DNA from: Bradyrhizobium roseum
GTDB lineage: Bacteria > Pseudomonadota > Alphaproteobacteria > Rhizobiales > Xanthobacteraceae
Reading direction: 5' to 3'
Length of the DNA: 64,000 nt
Assembly (NCBI RefSeq): GCF_030413175.1
Contig: NZ_CP129212.1
Location: forward strand, 3,100,001-3,164,000
The notes beneath the pieces were generated by a model. The model had not been told where the DNA came from, did not search any database, and saw only the letters and a program-made list of their open reading frames with translations. The translations under genes were made by a program, and so were the position numbers. This document shows positions 8,161 through 18,007 of this stretch, piece by piece. Position 1 is the first letter of the stretch; every line of letters starts with the position of its first letter.

Positions 8161-10384
8161 AGGCGCCTACGACAAGCTTCATCCGACGATCCGTCGCTGG
8201 ATCCGAGATCAAGGTTGGGACGAACTGAGGGAAATCCAGGCTCGCACCGTGAACGCGGTGCTGGACGGCGATCGTGACATCCTGATCGCGGCGACGACCG
8301 CGGCCGGAAAGACGGAAGCAGCTTTCCTGCCTATCCTTACGCAGGTAGCGGAGCGCAAGGAGCCGGGCTTTTCCGTGCTCTACGTCAGTCCCTTGAAGGC
8401 GCTAATCAACGACCAGTTCAAGCGCCTGGACGAATTGTGCGACAACATGGGCATTCCCGTCGTGAAATGGCACGGGGATGCGCCGCAGGCCGATAAGAAG
8501 CGGGCCTTGGCCAAGCCGCAGGGTATCGCCCTGATCACGCCCGAGTCGATCGAAGCCATGTTCACTCGCCGACCGGCTGACGCCGCTCGGTTGCTGTCGA
8601 CGGCCGCGTTCATCGTGATCGACGAACTCCACTCCTTCCTTCAGGGGCCACGGGGACTTCATGTGGCGAGTCTGCTGCGCCGCATCGACGCGATGTCGAG
8701 AAAGGCCGCTCGGCGCGTCGGTCTGTCCGCGACGATCGGCGATCTTCCGCAGGCTGCAGCCTGGTTACGTCCCGCGGTACCGCATTCGGTCGAGATCCTC
8801 GAGGCGAAATCCGATTCGCCCGAGCTCAGGCTTCAGATACGCGGATATGTCGAGCCGCCGGAGCTCGACGATCCCGATCATGCTGAAGGTACCTCCGGTG
8901 CGGAAGAGACGCCCAGAAGGATCGCGCTGGACGACATCGCAGATCATCTGTTCGCCACGCTCCGCGGGCCGAACAATCTCGTCTTCGGCGGATCGCGCCG
9001 CACCGTGGAGTCTGCAGCGGACAGATTGAGGAGGCGTTGCGAAACGGCGAAGGTTCCGAACGAATTCTTTCCCCATCACGGTAGCCTTTCGAAGACCTTG
9101 CGCGAGGATCTCGAGGACCGATTGAAGGACGCGAAGCTTCCGACGACCGCCATCTGCACGTCGACCTTGGAACTCGGCATCGATATCGGATCGGTGAAGT
9201 CGGTCGCGCAAATAGGGTCGCCCAGATCCTTATCGTCGCTGAAACAGAGGCTAGGACGCACGGGGCGCCGGCCTGGCACGCCGTCGATCCTGCGGGTCTA
9301 CGTGCGCGAACCCAACATCGATCAGGACTCGGGCATTTTGGATAGGCTTCGGTCCAACACGATACGGTCGGTCGCTGTCGTGAGGTTGCTCTTGGAAAGG
9401 TTCGTTGAGCCGGCCGGCGAGGTGCCCGAAACGGCGTCGACGCTCATTCACCAGATTCTGTCGGTTATCGCAGAACGCGGCGGCATAAGAGCTAGACCGC
9501 TGTACGATCTGTTGTGCGGCCCCGGTCCCTTCGCATCGATAACCGTCGCCGAATTCGCGGACCTGCTCCGACATCTGTCTTCGGAGGCGGTCAAATTCGT
9601 CGAGCAAGCAAGCGATGGCACCATCATGCTCGGAAAGGAGGGTGAGCGGATCGTGCAATCGCGCAATTTCTTCGCCGTGTTCGAGTCACCCGACGAATGG
9701 CGCCTAACGGTCGGAGGGCGGACACTCGGAACTCTCCCGATTTCGTTTCCCGTCCATAAGGACAGCTTGGTCGTCTTCGCCGGCCAACGCTGGATCGTGC
9801 AGGATCTCGACGAAAAGACGAACACTCTGTTCGTGGCGCCGCATCCGGGCGGCGTGGTGCCCCGGTTCGAGCGGGCCAACGGAGAGCGTCTCCACGACCG
9901 CTTGGCGGCAGAGATGCGACAGGTCTACCTGGCATCTGACGTGCCGCCCTATCTCGACGACAAGGGGCGTTCGCTGTTGGCACAAGGAAGAGAGATGTTC
10001 CGATCCCTCGGCCTCGAGACGACGACCTGTGTGCAGGAGGAGAAGAACCTTCACGTCTTTCTGTGGCGGGGGTCCCAGGCGACCGCTGTCTTTGGGGCCG
10101 CCGCCGCTATGGTCGGCATTCCGGGAGAGGTCCATGACCTCGGTCTTACGCTTTCCGAAACGAACGTGTTCGATGCTTCAGCAAAGTTGAAGCTCCTGGC
10201 AGATACAGAGGACGTAGACCCCATGGGGGTAGCGGCGTTCGTCGAGAACGTGGCGGCCGGCAAGTTCCGGGAGCAAGTCCCGCAGCCCTTGGCCAAGGCG
10301 TTGTGGGCCAAACAGAACGTCGCGGCCATAGCCGGTATCAACGGCATGGCGCGGACCGTATGCGAGGCGGACGGACTCCACTGA
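8129..10384 (+). CDS. sngC: Lhr/BrxHI-like superfamily 2 DEAD/DEAH helicase, SngC-like
   Basis: A 751-residue SF2 helicase. Motif I is TTAAGKTEAAF, motif Ia YVSPLKALINDQ, motif II VIDELHSFL (a DELH box), motif III GLSATIG, motif V TSTLELGIDIG and motif VI QRLGRTGRR. After the RecA-like pair a C-terminal half of about 350 residues resembles the Lhr/BrxHI extension. I chose the ATG at 8129, which has ggag about 6 bases upstream; ATG 8105 is also in frame. Either way it starts inside the end of the ATPase gene, so translation is coupled. It would be the nucleic-acid-translocating part of the Shango-like set. All key motifs look intact. Confidence 0.88.
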   Translation: MSSPASDSTLEGAYDKLHPTIRRWIRDQGWDELREIQARTVNAVLDGDRDILIAATTAAGKTEAAFLPILTQVAERKEPGFSVLYVSPLKALINDQFKRLDELCDNMGIPVVKWHGDAPQADKKRALAKPQGIALITPESIEAMFTRRPADAARLLSTAAFIVIDELHSFLQGPRGLHVASLLRRIDAMSRKAARRVGLSATIGDLPQAAAWLRPAVPHSVEILEAKSDSPELRLQIRGYVEPPELDDPDHAEGTSGAEETPRRIALDDIADHLFATLRGPNNLVFGGSRRTVESAADRLRRRCETAKVPNEFFPHHGSLSKTLREDLEDRLKDAKLPTTAICTSTLELGIDIGSVKSVAQIGSPRSLSSLKQRLGRTGRRPGTPSILRVYVREPNIDQDSGILDRLRSNTIRSVAVVRLLLERFVEPAGEVPETASTLIHQILSVIAERGGIRARPLYDLLCGPGPFASITVAEFADLLRHLSSEAVKFVEQASDGTIMLGKEGERIVQSRNFFAVFESPDEWRLTVGGRTLGTLPISFPVHKDSLVVFAGQRWIVQDLDEKTNTLFVAPHPGGVVPRFERANGERLHDRLAAEMRQVYLASDVPPYLDDKGRSLLAQGREMFRSLGLETTTCVQEEKNLHVFLWRGSQATAVFGAAAAMVGIPGEVHDLGLTLSETNVFDASAKLKLLADTEDVDPMGVAAFVENVAAGKFREQVPQPLAKALWAKQNVAAIAGINGMARTVCEADGLH

Positions 10385-10408
10385 CGCGCTCCAACGAGCG
10401 GGGGAAAC

Positions 10409-13400
10409 ATGTACAAAGTCGCGGGAACGCTCAATCTCAGTGCCGGCGATCTGGTGGGGCACCTTAACTGCCGCTATCTGACGTCGCTCGACCTCAAGGT
10501 CGTGGACGGCGAGTTGGACAAGCCCAAGATCTGGGATCCGATCCTCGAAGTGCTGGCCGAGCGGGGTTCGCTGCATGAACGTGAATTCGTTGAGCATCTC
10601 AAGGCCGACGGTCGAGTCGCGACGGTCGTAGAAGGTGTCGGCGTCGACGCCAATTCGCTCGCGGCCACTAGCGCTGCCATGGCAAGGGGTGACGCGATTA
10701 TCGTCCAGGGCGCGTTGCAGGTAGGGCGCTGGAACGGCCGTGCGGACATCCCCACGAGAGTCGAAACGCCGAGCCGCTTCGGCGCCTGGTCGTACGAAGT
10801 CATCGACACCAAGCTCGCGCGACAGACGAAGGGCAGCACGATCCTTCAGATATCCCTCTATTCGGACCTCTTGTCCGAAATTCAACAGGCCGAGCCGACA
10901 TCCGCGCTGGTCGTCACGCCAGGCACTAACTTCACGCCGGAGACGTATCGGGTCGCCGATTACGCAGCCTACTACCGGCATGTCCGCCGCAGCTTAGAGG
11001 AAGCCGTGTCGGGGACGCTCTTGGGCTCTGTCTATCCCGAACCTATCGAGCACTGCGAGATATGCCGATGGCGGAGGCACTGCGACGAGCGAAGGAGGGC
11101 CGACGATCACATGTCGCTCGTCGCCGGTATCAGTAAATCGCAGATGGGCGAACTGGAGAGGAATGGGGTGGAGACGATGGCTGCGCTCGCCGCCTTGCCG
11201 TTGCCGCTGCAGTGGAGACCCGAGAGAGGAAACGTCAAAAGTTTCGAGAAGATCCGCGAGCAGGCCCGAATACAGGTCGAAGGACGCGAGAGCGGCGCGG
11301 TGCTCTACGAGACCTTGCCGCCGATTGCAGGATTTGGCCTGTCACGGCTGCCCGAACCCTCCCAAGGCGACATATTCTTCGACTTCGAGGGCGATCCGTT
11401 CGTAGGTGACGGCGGATTGGAATTCCTCTTCGGATACACGTACTCCGACGAAGACGGCCAGCCGCGGTACGTCGGCGATTGGGCTTCCAACCGACAGGAA
11501 GAAAGGATCGCGTTCGAGCGTTTCGTCGATTTCGTGACCGATCGCCTCAAAACCTATCCAGACCTGCATATCTACCATTTCGCGCCCTACGAACCGGCCG
11601 CGATGAAACGGCTTATGGGCCGCTATGCGACGCGCGAGAACGAGGTCGACAGTCTGCTGCGCGCCGAAACTTTCGTCGACCTCTATTCCGTAGTCCGCCA
11701 CGCCATCAGAGCCAGCGTCGAGAGCTACTCCATCAAGAAGCTCGAGCCTCTGTATTCCTTCGTCAGAACCGTTTCGCTCGACGACGTCGGCGCGGTGATG
11801 GCACGGACGCAGGCGCGACTGGAGTTGTCGGACGCCGCCGGCATACCCGAAACCGACAAAGAAGCGATAAGGGGTTACAACCGGGACGACTGCTCCTCCA
11901 CGGATGCTTTGCGACGTTGGCTCGAGTCGGTTCGGGCCGAGGTCGTCGCTGGCGGGGCAATAGTCGACCGGCCGGCGCCCGGGACGTCGGAGGTCAGCGC
12001 CGAACTCGACGAATGGCACAAGAAGGTCGCCGCGCTCGTCGGGCGTCTAACCGAGGGCGTGCCGGACGACGTCGCGGAACGAAGCTCCGAGCAGCAAGCG
12101 CGCTGGCTTTTGGCGTTCATGCTGGATTGGCACGGGCGCGAGAACAAGGCCGTTTGGTGGGAATACTTTCGGCTGCGGGACCTGTCCGCCGAAGATCTGC
12201 TTCACGAGCGCGACGGGATCGCGGAACTGACGTTCCTGCAGCAGGTCGGCGGAACTGCCAAGGTCCCGATCCATCGGTATCACTTCGCGCTGCAGGACAC
12301 CGACATCCGCGTCGAAGACAAATTGCACAGCGTCGGCGGCGCCGATTTCGGACGGGTCGTCGCGATGTCGCTCGACGATCGTACCATCGACATCAAGAAG
12401 CGCGGAGACACGGCCTCGTTGCATCCCGAGGCGGTCTTCACGCACAGCTTCGTCGGCACTCAGGTACTCGCCGACTCGCTGATGCGGATAGGCGAGTACG
12501 TGGCCGACCGTGGAATGGTCGGGGAAGGCGATTATCGCGCCGCCCGTGATCTGTTGATGGCGGCGGCTCCGCGACTGATGGGGCAGCAATTCCAGGTGGA
12601 CGGTGAGACGACCATGGAGGCTGCGATCCGGACAGCGCTCCACCTCGACAGCAGCGTCTTTCCGGTGCAAGGCCCCCCGGGGGCGGGAAAGACATATACC
12701 GGCGCTCGTATGATCTGTGCCCTCGCCAACGAGGGTAAGAAGGTCGGGATCACGGCGAACAGCCATAAGGTCGTCCGCAACCTTCTGGACGAGGTCGTCT
12801 CCACCGCCCGCCAACAGAGCCTTTCGATCGAATGCATCCAGAAGCCGTCCGAAAAGGAGGACGATCTCCCGGGACTGCGCTTCACGACGGACAACGCGGC
12901 GTTTCTCGATGCGCTGAATTCCGACTGCATGGTCGGAGGTGCGACCGCCTGGTTCTGGGCCCGACCCGACGCAACGGGGATCGTCGACGTTCTGTTCATC
13001 GACGAAGCTGCCCAGATGTCGCTCGCGAACGTTCTCGCCGTCTCGCAGACCGCGCGGAGCATCGTTCTATTGGGCGATCCACGGCAACTCGAACAGCCGA
13101 TCAAAGGGAGCCATCCCGACGGAGCTGACGTCTCCTCTCTGGACCACATCCTCGGTCCCCACGCCACCGTGCCTCCCGACCGAGGGCTCTTTCTCCCCGA
13201 GACTTGGCGCCTGCATCCGCAAATCTGCTCGTTCAACTCCGAGATGTTCTACGACGGCCGTCTGCATCCTCATCCCGGTCTGGAAAATCAGGAGATCAGG
13301 TCGAGTGGTAGAATTTGCGGCGCCGGTCTCCGCTATCTACCGGTGACGCATGACGGCAATCAGAGTTCGTCGCGGGAGGAAGCCGACGCGATCCGCGAGC

Positions 13401-13804
13401 TTGTCTCGGAGATTCTAGGTACCCGAACGACCTGGACCGATCGCGACGGCGTCGAGGCACCGGTCGGTTTGAGCGAGATCCTGATTATCGCTCCCTACAA
13501 CGCGCAGGTGTTCGAGCTTCGGGAGCGCATTCCCGGCGCCCGCATCGGGACCGTGGACAAGTTCCAGGGACGCGAAGCCCCCATCGTGATCTTTTCGATG
13601 ACGACGTCCAGCTACCTAGACGCTCCCCGCGGAATGGAGTTTCTCTATAGTGCGAACCGGCTGAACGTGGCGACTTCGCGCGCGAAATGCATCTGCGCCA
13701 TCGTAGCATCTCCTCGACTTTTCGAGGTGGAATGCAGAACGCCTCGACAGATGCAACTCGCGAATGCTTTTTGTCGATATCTGGAATTGGCGACGCATCT
13801 TTAG
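10409..13804 (+). CDS. TM0106-family RecB-like nuclease fused to RNase-H-like domain and SF1 helicase
   Basis: A 1131-residue three-part enzyme. The N-terminal ~230 residues are a RecB-like PD-(D/E)XK nuclease (EVIDTKLA, QISLY) with cysteines of a probable Fe-S cluster: LNCRYL near residue 25 and CEICRWRRHC near 220. Next is a DEDD-type RNase-H-like exonuclease (IFFDFEGDPF, then YNRDDCSSTDAL). The C-terminal half is a Dna2/UPF1-type SF1 helicase: GPPGAGKT, LFIDEAAQMS, LLGDPRQLEQP, DKFQGREAPIVIFSM and NVATSRAKC. The start has a GGGGG Shine-Dalgarno. The gap to the helicase gene is 24 nt, so it probably belongs to the same operon. Classical Shango has three genes; this could be a fourth component or a neighbouring defence enzyme. 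Soluble, probably degrades and unwinds DNA. Confidence 0.87.
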   Translation: MYKVAGTLNLSAGDLVGHLNCRYLTSLDLKVVDGELDKPKIWDPILEVLAERGSLHEREFVEHLKADGRVATVVEGVGVDANSLAATSAAMARGDAIIVQGALQVGRWNGRADIPTRVETPSRFGAWSYEVIDTKLARQTKGSTILQISLYSDLLSEIQQAEPTSALVVTPGTNFTPETYRVADYAAYYRHVRRSLEEAVSGTLLGSVYPEPIEHCEICRWRRHCDERRRADDHMSLVAGISKSQMGELERNGVETMAALAALPLPLQWRPERGNVKSFEKIREQARIQVEGRESGAVLYETLPPIAGFGLSRLPEPSQGDIFFDFEGDPFVGDGGLEFLFGYTYSDEDGQPRYVGDWASNRQEERIAFERFVDFVTDRLKTYPDLHIYHFAPYEPAAMKRLMGRYATRENEVDSLLRAETFVDLYSVVRHAIRASVESYSIKKLEPLYSFVRTVSLDDVGAVMARTQARLELSDAAGIPETDKEAIRGYNRDDCSSTDALRRWLESVRAEVVAGGAIVDRPAPGTSEVSAELDEWHKKVAALVGRLTEGVPDDVAERSSEQQARWLLAFMLDWHGRENKAVWWEYFRLRDLSAEDLLHERDGIAELTFLQQVGGTAKVPIHRYHFALQDTDIRVEDKLHSVGGADFGRVVAMSLDDRTIDIKKRGDTASLHPEAVFTHSFVGTQVLADSLMRIGEYVADRGMVGEGDYRAARDLLMAAAPRLMGQQFQVDGETTMEAAIRTALHLDSSVFPVQGPPGAGKTYTGARMICALANEGKKVGITANSHKVVRNLLDEVVSTARQQSLSIECIQKPSEKEDDLPGLRFTTDNAAFLDALNSDCMVGGATAWFWARPDATGIVDVLFIDEAAQMSLANVLAVSQTARSIVLLGDPRQLEQPIKGSHPDGADVSSLDHILGPHATVPPDRGLFLPETWRLHPQICSFNSEMFYDGRLHPHPGLENQEIRSSGRICGAGLRYLPVTHDGNQSSSREEADAIRELVSEILGTRTTWTDRDGVEAPVGLSEILIIAPYNAQVFELRERIPGARIGTVDKFQGREAPIVIFSMTTSSYLDAPRGMEFLYSANRLNVATSRAKCICAIVASPRLFEVECRTPRQMQLANAFCRYLELATHL

Positions 13805-14058
13805 CTGGCAGAACTCGCATAGAAAGTCGGTCGAATATAAGGGTTCATATTTCCCTGAGTAGTGACTGGTGGGGCGCCATTTTCGTTCGAGGTCAGCGAC
13901 GACCTCATCTTGCCGCGCAGTGTGGCGGAAGGGGGCCGTCCTCCCAACACGAGAGACGTGCCGGAGGTCGCGCGCTTTGTGGAAAGAAGCTGGACAGCTC
14001 AAGGATCGTGACTAACCTGTAAAAATATCGGTTTGGTGGCGCGATAGCCCTCGGTCAA

Positions 14059-15021
14059 ATGGTGAGTGCTGTGGACGAAGAGTATCCTGAATACGCGGTG
14101 ACTGCTGAACTTGGAAATAAGGGGCGTCGTATGGTTGAAACGCAGGTGCACGAAGCGCTTGGCTGGCTATTTCGCGATGTTTCGAGGGACGATCTAGGAA
14201 TCGATGGGCTTGTGGAAGTCGTTGATCCCAACCGAGAGTCGCGGGGGCGGACATTCGCCGTTCAGATCAAGTGCGGGCATTCCTTTTTTAGCGAGGAGAC
14301 CTCCGAGGGGTACATCTATCGCGGCTCTTTTAATCACCTGAACTACTGGCTAGAGCACTCGCTGCCTGTGGTGCTTGTCCTTTGCAATCCAGATAGCCGG
14401 ATCTGCTACTGGATACCCATCGAGCCTCAGTACGTTGAACGCCACCAGAAGGGGTGGTCTGTTGTGGTTCCAAAATCTAAGACACTTACCGTTGAGTGTA
14501 AGCATGACCTTATGAATGTTGTCGCGCGTCCACTCGCAGACGACGTAATTCCACTCGCGCTGTATCGACTTGTTATGGAGAAGTTTCCGGGCGTCAAAAT
14601 CGCACAGGTTCTCGAAATACCGCGGGATTTCTACTATTTCACCGAGTTGGCGCGGCACGACGGCAAGATACTGCTGATCACTTATATCTACAAGCCGACA
14701 CGCAAATTGGATGTGGCTGACCTCGACGAGGTGATTGAGGGGCGAGCACAGTGCATCACGGGCTGCGGATGGGATTCACACCCAATGTCCGAGGAAGTTA
14801 GGACCGTCATCTTTCTGGTCGCGCACACTGCCCGAGAGCTAGAACTTTCACCCGAGGTGAAAGCGTGGCTGGCCGAATCGAAGGATGTCGATTTGTACAG
14901 AGTGACGTGCAACTTTCGCTTCGGCGTTAGTCTGCACGAGGTGACGGATGATGGCGGTTTAGTGCAGCTCTACGACCAGAGAACGGGTGCGCCTGAGACG
15001 TTCGGTTGGAAAGCGTCGTGA
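14059..15021 (+). CDS. DUF4365-domain protein (putative PD-(D/E)XK nuclease)
   Basis: A 320-residue protein. The first ~160 residues match DUF4365, a restriction-endonuclease-like fold found in defence loci. The likely catalytic residues are the Asp in DDLGIDGLVEV and the Gln/Lys of FAVQIKCG, giving the D...QxK pattern. The rest (about 170-320) is not recognised. The start codon used is ATG 14059; another ATG lies further in at 14131. It sits 255 bases after the RecB/helicase gene on the same strand, so it may have its own promoter. The A/T content is higher than in the Shango-like genes, which suggests a separate origin. The substrate is unknown. Confidence 0.7.
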   Translation: MVSAVDEEYPEYAVTAELGNKGRRMVETQVHEALGWLFRDVSRDDLGIDGLVEVVDPNRESRGRTFAVQIKCGHSFFSEETSEGYIYRGSFNHLNYWLEHSLPVVLVLCNPDSRICYWIPIEPQYVERHQKGWSVVVPKSKTLTVECKHDLMNVVARPLADDVIPLALYRLVMEKFPGVKIAQVLEIPRDFYYFTELARHDGKILLITYIYKPTRKLDVADLDEVIEGRAQCITGCGWDSHPMSEEVRTVIFLVAHTARELELSPEVKAWLAESKDVDLYRVTCNFRFGVSLHEVTDDGGLVQLYDQRTGAPETFGWKAS

Positions 15022-15643
15022 GGCGATTAAACGCGCGGCTTCGGTATGTTTCGAAGGTTTGCTAGATGGGAGCTTAAATCATCCCGTACTTCTTAACTCC
15101 ATCCGACTGAGTGCCGCTGGACATTGCAAGAGGTCGCACTCCGTATCCGATTTGATGCGGATTTCTAGTGTGCTCTTGAGACAGAGTCCGACGGCCGATA
15201 ATATTATTGCGGTTTGTGCAGAAGCGTTCCGACGGTATCGGCGAAGCACTCCTCGCAGCGCTTAAACGGCCGTCGAAGATGACTACGCCGTCTAAAAAAC
15301 CAGGTACACGTTGGAGGGACAGCATAGCGCCGACGCGGTCCCCGGGACCGAATACAGTCGCGCGACCGGTTAAGGCACCCCGGGGCGGCGACAGGCAGTG
15401 GGCTGGAACGGCAGCCCTTCGGCGAGTCCCTCCGGCGAGCGACACCGTGTATAAGCGTGAGGATCGAAGTTGGATGGCCTAGACGCCACGCGGCTGCAGG
15501 TGACCCTGGTGTGGAAGTTTTTGGTGTGACGAAGAAGTCCTTCGAGTTGATTCCCCTGCTTAGTTCGGTGGCGCGATGCTAAGAATGGCTTCGCCTATTT
15601 CGCATACTATGTCGGTCCGTCGCGCTATTGATCGAGCGAAACC
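15022..15643. other. 622-base stretch without a supported gene
   Basis: Short open frames are present but none has a recognisable domain, a good Shine-Dalgarno site and sensible codon use together. It could be the remnant of a lost gene or a long leader of the downstream P-loop-Mrr gene. Nothing else seen. Confidence 0.3.
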
Positions 15644-16939
15644 ATGACTGAATATTTTTCGTCGGTGTTTGAGAACAATGTCAATCCATTGCGCACTTTT
15701 GTGAACCGTGTGGACGAAATCGAACGCATCGCCTCTGGTTTTTTCCGACGTGGCGAGCGGGTTATCGCGGTTACAGGGGCACGGGGGCACGGACGAACGA
15801 GCCTCATTGAGAAATTTTCGCATGATTATAGAGGGCATTTCGCCGACACCCTGCGGCTCGGAGGAATGGACACTCGAGAGTTTTATGAAATGAAGCGCCG
15901 GGGTGCGCTGGAACGCAGTACGATTGTGAAAATTGGACAAGCGGATGGAGATCTCGCTAGGATCAGCACGCCAGAGTGCGACCCGATGCCAATCATCGTC
16001 TCGGGAAATCTTTTGCGCTTCTGTAAACGTGTTGCGAGGAATTTTTCTGCACGCTATCTCGTCCTCATAGACGGGTTTTTTGACGAGTCGGACTATTACC
16101 TAAGTGTTCTTCGCGAATTGCTGCCTAATTCGTGTTTTTTGATTGTGACGACCGACGATGAAAAGCTCGACAATGTTGACCACTTCATTAAGCTCGGTCC
16201 GCTCAATAGATTGCATTTTCGCGAGGCTGTTCTGCGGCATTTCGGGTTGGCGCTGGATCAATACGCTCTCGACTCCTTCTTTGAAGGAAATAAGGATTGG
16301 CTCGCCGAATGGGAAGAGAAAGCCTCGGCCTTGAAGGCTACTATGGGCCTCACAAGCGAGGTATTTCGAAAGAGCTTTTCAGGCGATACATTGCGTGCCC
16401 GCTTGACGATGATCTTTGAGCGTCGGCATTTACTGACCGATTTTTTCTACTCGGGCTTAATTGGACCGGACGGAAAGTCATTGGCGCGAAGGCGGGAAGG
16501 TGCCGTCCTTGCTCATGTCCTTGCTGCTGATGCAGCGCTTTTGCAAATGGCTGCGAAAGACCCAACGTCAATGCACTCGATGTCACCGCGTCAATTCGAG
16601 GAACTAGTCGCCCATGTTTTAGAGCGGCTAGGATATTCCGTCACGCTAACACCAGCGACCAGGGATGGTGGCCTAGATATATATGCCGCAAAAAATGACG
16701 ATCTGGGTCAGTTTCTGTATCTAGTAGAATGCAAAAAGTTTGCGCCCGATAGGCCCGTAGGTGTGCAACTCGTGAGATCCCTCTACGGGACGTTAGAGCA
16801 TACGAAAGCGACCGCTGGAATTTTGGTGACAACGTCATCGTTCACGCGCGATGCGAAGTCTTTCCAAAAGGAGATCAAGGCGCGCCTCAGCTTACGAGAT
16901 TATGTCGATCTTCAGAGTTGGCTAAACCAGTTGCGGTGA
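15644..16939 (+). CDS. P-loop ATPase fused to Mrr-type restriction endonuclease domain
   Basis: A 431-residue fusion. Residues about 15-300 look like a STAND/Orc-type P-loop ATPase, with a Walker A-like loop TGARGHGRTSLIE and a Walker B-like strand YLVLIDGFFDES. The invariant Walker A Lys is an Arg here (GHGRTS), so nucleotide hydrolysis may be lost. From about 310 there is an Mrr endonuclease domain (MSPRQFEELVAHVLERLGY) with the catalytic set RDGGLDIYA...LVECKKF, the D...ExK triad, intact. Such fusions are thought to sense a trigger through the ATPase part and cut DNA with the Mrr part. It is a single gene, flanked on both sides by long non-coding stretches. Lower GC than its neighbours suggests transfer. 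Confidence 0.8.
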   Translation: MTEYFSSVFENNVNPLRTFVNRVDEIERIASGFFRRGERVIAVTGARGHGRTSLIEKFSHDYRGHFADTLRLGGMDTREFYEMKRRGALERSTIVKIGQADGDLARISTPECDPMPIIVSGNLLRFCKRVARNFSARYLVLIDGFFDESDYYLSVLRELLPNSCFLIVTTDDEKLDNVDHFIKLGPLNRLHFREAVLRHFGLALDQYALDSFFEGNKDWLAEWEEKASALKATMGLTSEVFRKSFSGDTLRARLTMIFERRHLLTDFFYSGLIGPDGKSLARRREGAVLAHVLAADAALLQMAAKDPTSMHSMSPRQFEELVAHVLERLGYSVTLTPATRDGGLDIYAAKNDDLGQFLYLVECKKFAPDRPVGVQLVRSLYGTLEHTKATAGILVTTSSFTRDAKSFQKEIKARLSLRDYVDLQSWLNQLR

Positions 16940-17521
16940 TGTTGAGTGTGCAAGCGCGATCGGTGATGTATCTAAGGTGCAAAGGCTCGGTGCCCAAGAG
17001 CGGTTCCCGAAGGAGCGCGCCGAAAAGTAGATTTAGGTTCCCTAGGCAGATACTCGGCCTTTTGCGTCGTTTCCTTGTGCCGGTACTTCTAGGATTGAAC
17101 GTCCACATACATCGTTGGGTTAAGCTGCTGTCCAATGACGACAGCAAGCCGGGCTGGCCCAGCATGGAACAAAGGCGCTCTCTTTGCCTTTGGCCAGCAA
17201 TTGCCTGGTGCGTTTGCAGGCGCTCCTAGCCTCCCATGTGGCCCGTGACGGCTGATCTGGATGCGAAAGCCACCCTGTGCTTGGCTCGGCCACGCGAAAC
17301 TGCAAAGTCGCGTGGGTCGCAAGTCCGGAGGAAGCGGCCTGTGGCAAAACCCGCATTCTGGTTTGCCTCGTCACTGGTCGTACTTTGACGTAGACCAGCT
17401 TCGCGATGCTTGGTTACATGCCGTTCGATCTGGGCGCGTGCGGCTATTGCCGCACGGGGCTCTTGTGAACCGAGCGCGTCGCGTTTCGGCCTTCGGCTTC
17501 GATCCTTCGCGCAAGAGATAT
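16940..17521. other. Non-coding stretch between the P-loop-Mrr gene and repeat copy B
   Basis: About 580 bases, GC-rich from 17100 on, with only short, domain-less open frames. No tRNA or terminator was found. Confidence 0.3.
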
Positions 17522-17960
17522 TAATGTGTCGCTCGCCGGAGGCACCCCCACGAAGGGCTGCCGCTTCGCGGCACCGCTAGCACTGCCCGTCGCGCGGGTG
17601 CCTTGTTAACCGGTCTCGCGACTGCACTCGGTCCCGGGTCCCGCCGCGTCCCGCGTCGGCGCTATGCTGACCCTCCTGCGGGTGCCTCTTGTTCTCACCT
17701 GCGCTGGCTTCCTCAACATTCCGACACTTGAACTCAGGGGCTCCGCCCCTCGCGCGAGCCAGGGTAAAGCGCCGGCTATTGCCGGCGCCGGCCCGAACGG
17801 TATCCCCGGTCTTCCGCGCTTTTTCCACTCTGACGACTTGCAACTACAAAGGCGCACGCTTGTGCAGACCCGCTCTTCGAGCGGCCCTCGCGGGCGGGCG
17901 ATCCCCCTCCGCTCGGGTCGCCCTGGCACTTGCTACCCCCTGGTCTCGCCGACGGGCAGG
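17522..17960 (+). repeat. Direct repeat copy B upstream of the parB remnant
   Basis: The partner of copy A (3935-4345), same orientation, with start points 13.6 kb apart. Shared ordered blocks include tgtgtcgctcgcc, gggctgccgcttcgcgg, gttaaccggtctcgcgactgca, ctgcgggtgcctctt and ccggtcttccgcgctt. A local inverted repeat at 17769-17791 (gcgccggctattgccggcgcc) could form a hairpin. It ends about 50 bases before the start of the parB pseudogene, so it may be the native leader of that gene, with copy A the duplicate. Confidence 0.75.
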
Positions 17961-18007
17961 GGGGCAGGCGCGTGGTGCGCCTTGCACCCATGAAAGCAAA
18001 ACGAAGA

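Noticed and set aside
11479..12549. Long plus-strand open frame within the RecB/helicase gene
   Set aside because: Out-of-frame shadow, extremely Arg-rich; the true frame carries nuclease and helicase motifs.
17261..17524. Open frame just before repeat copy B
   Set aside because: No domain, no Shine-Dalgarno site, and it runs into the repeat; treated as non-coding.
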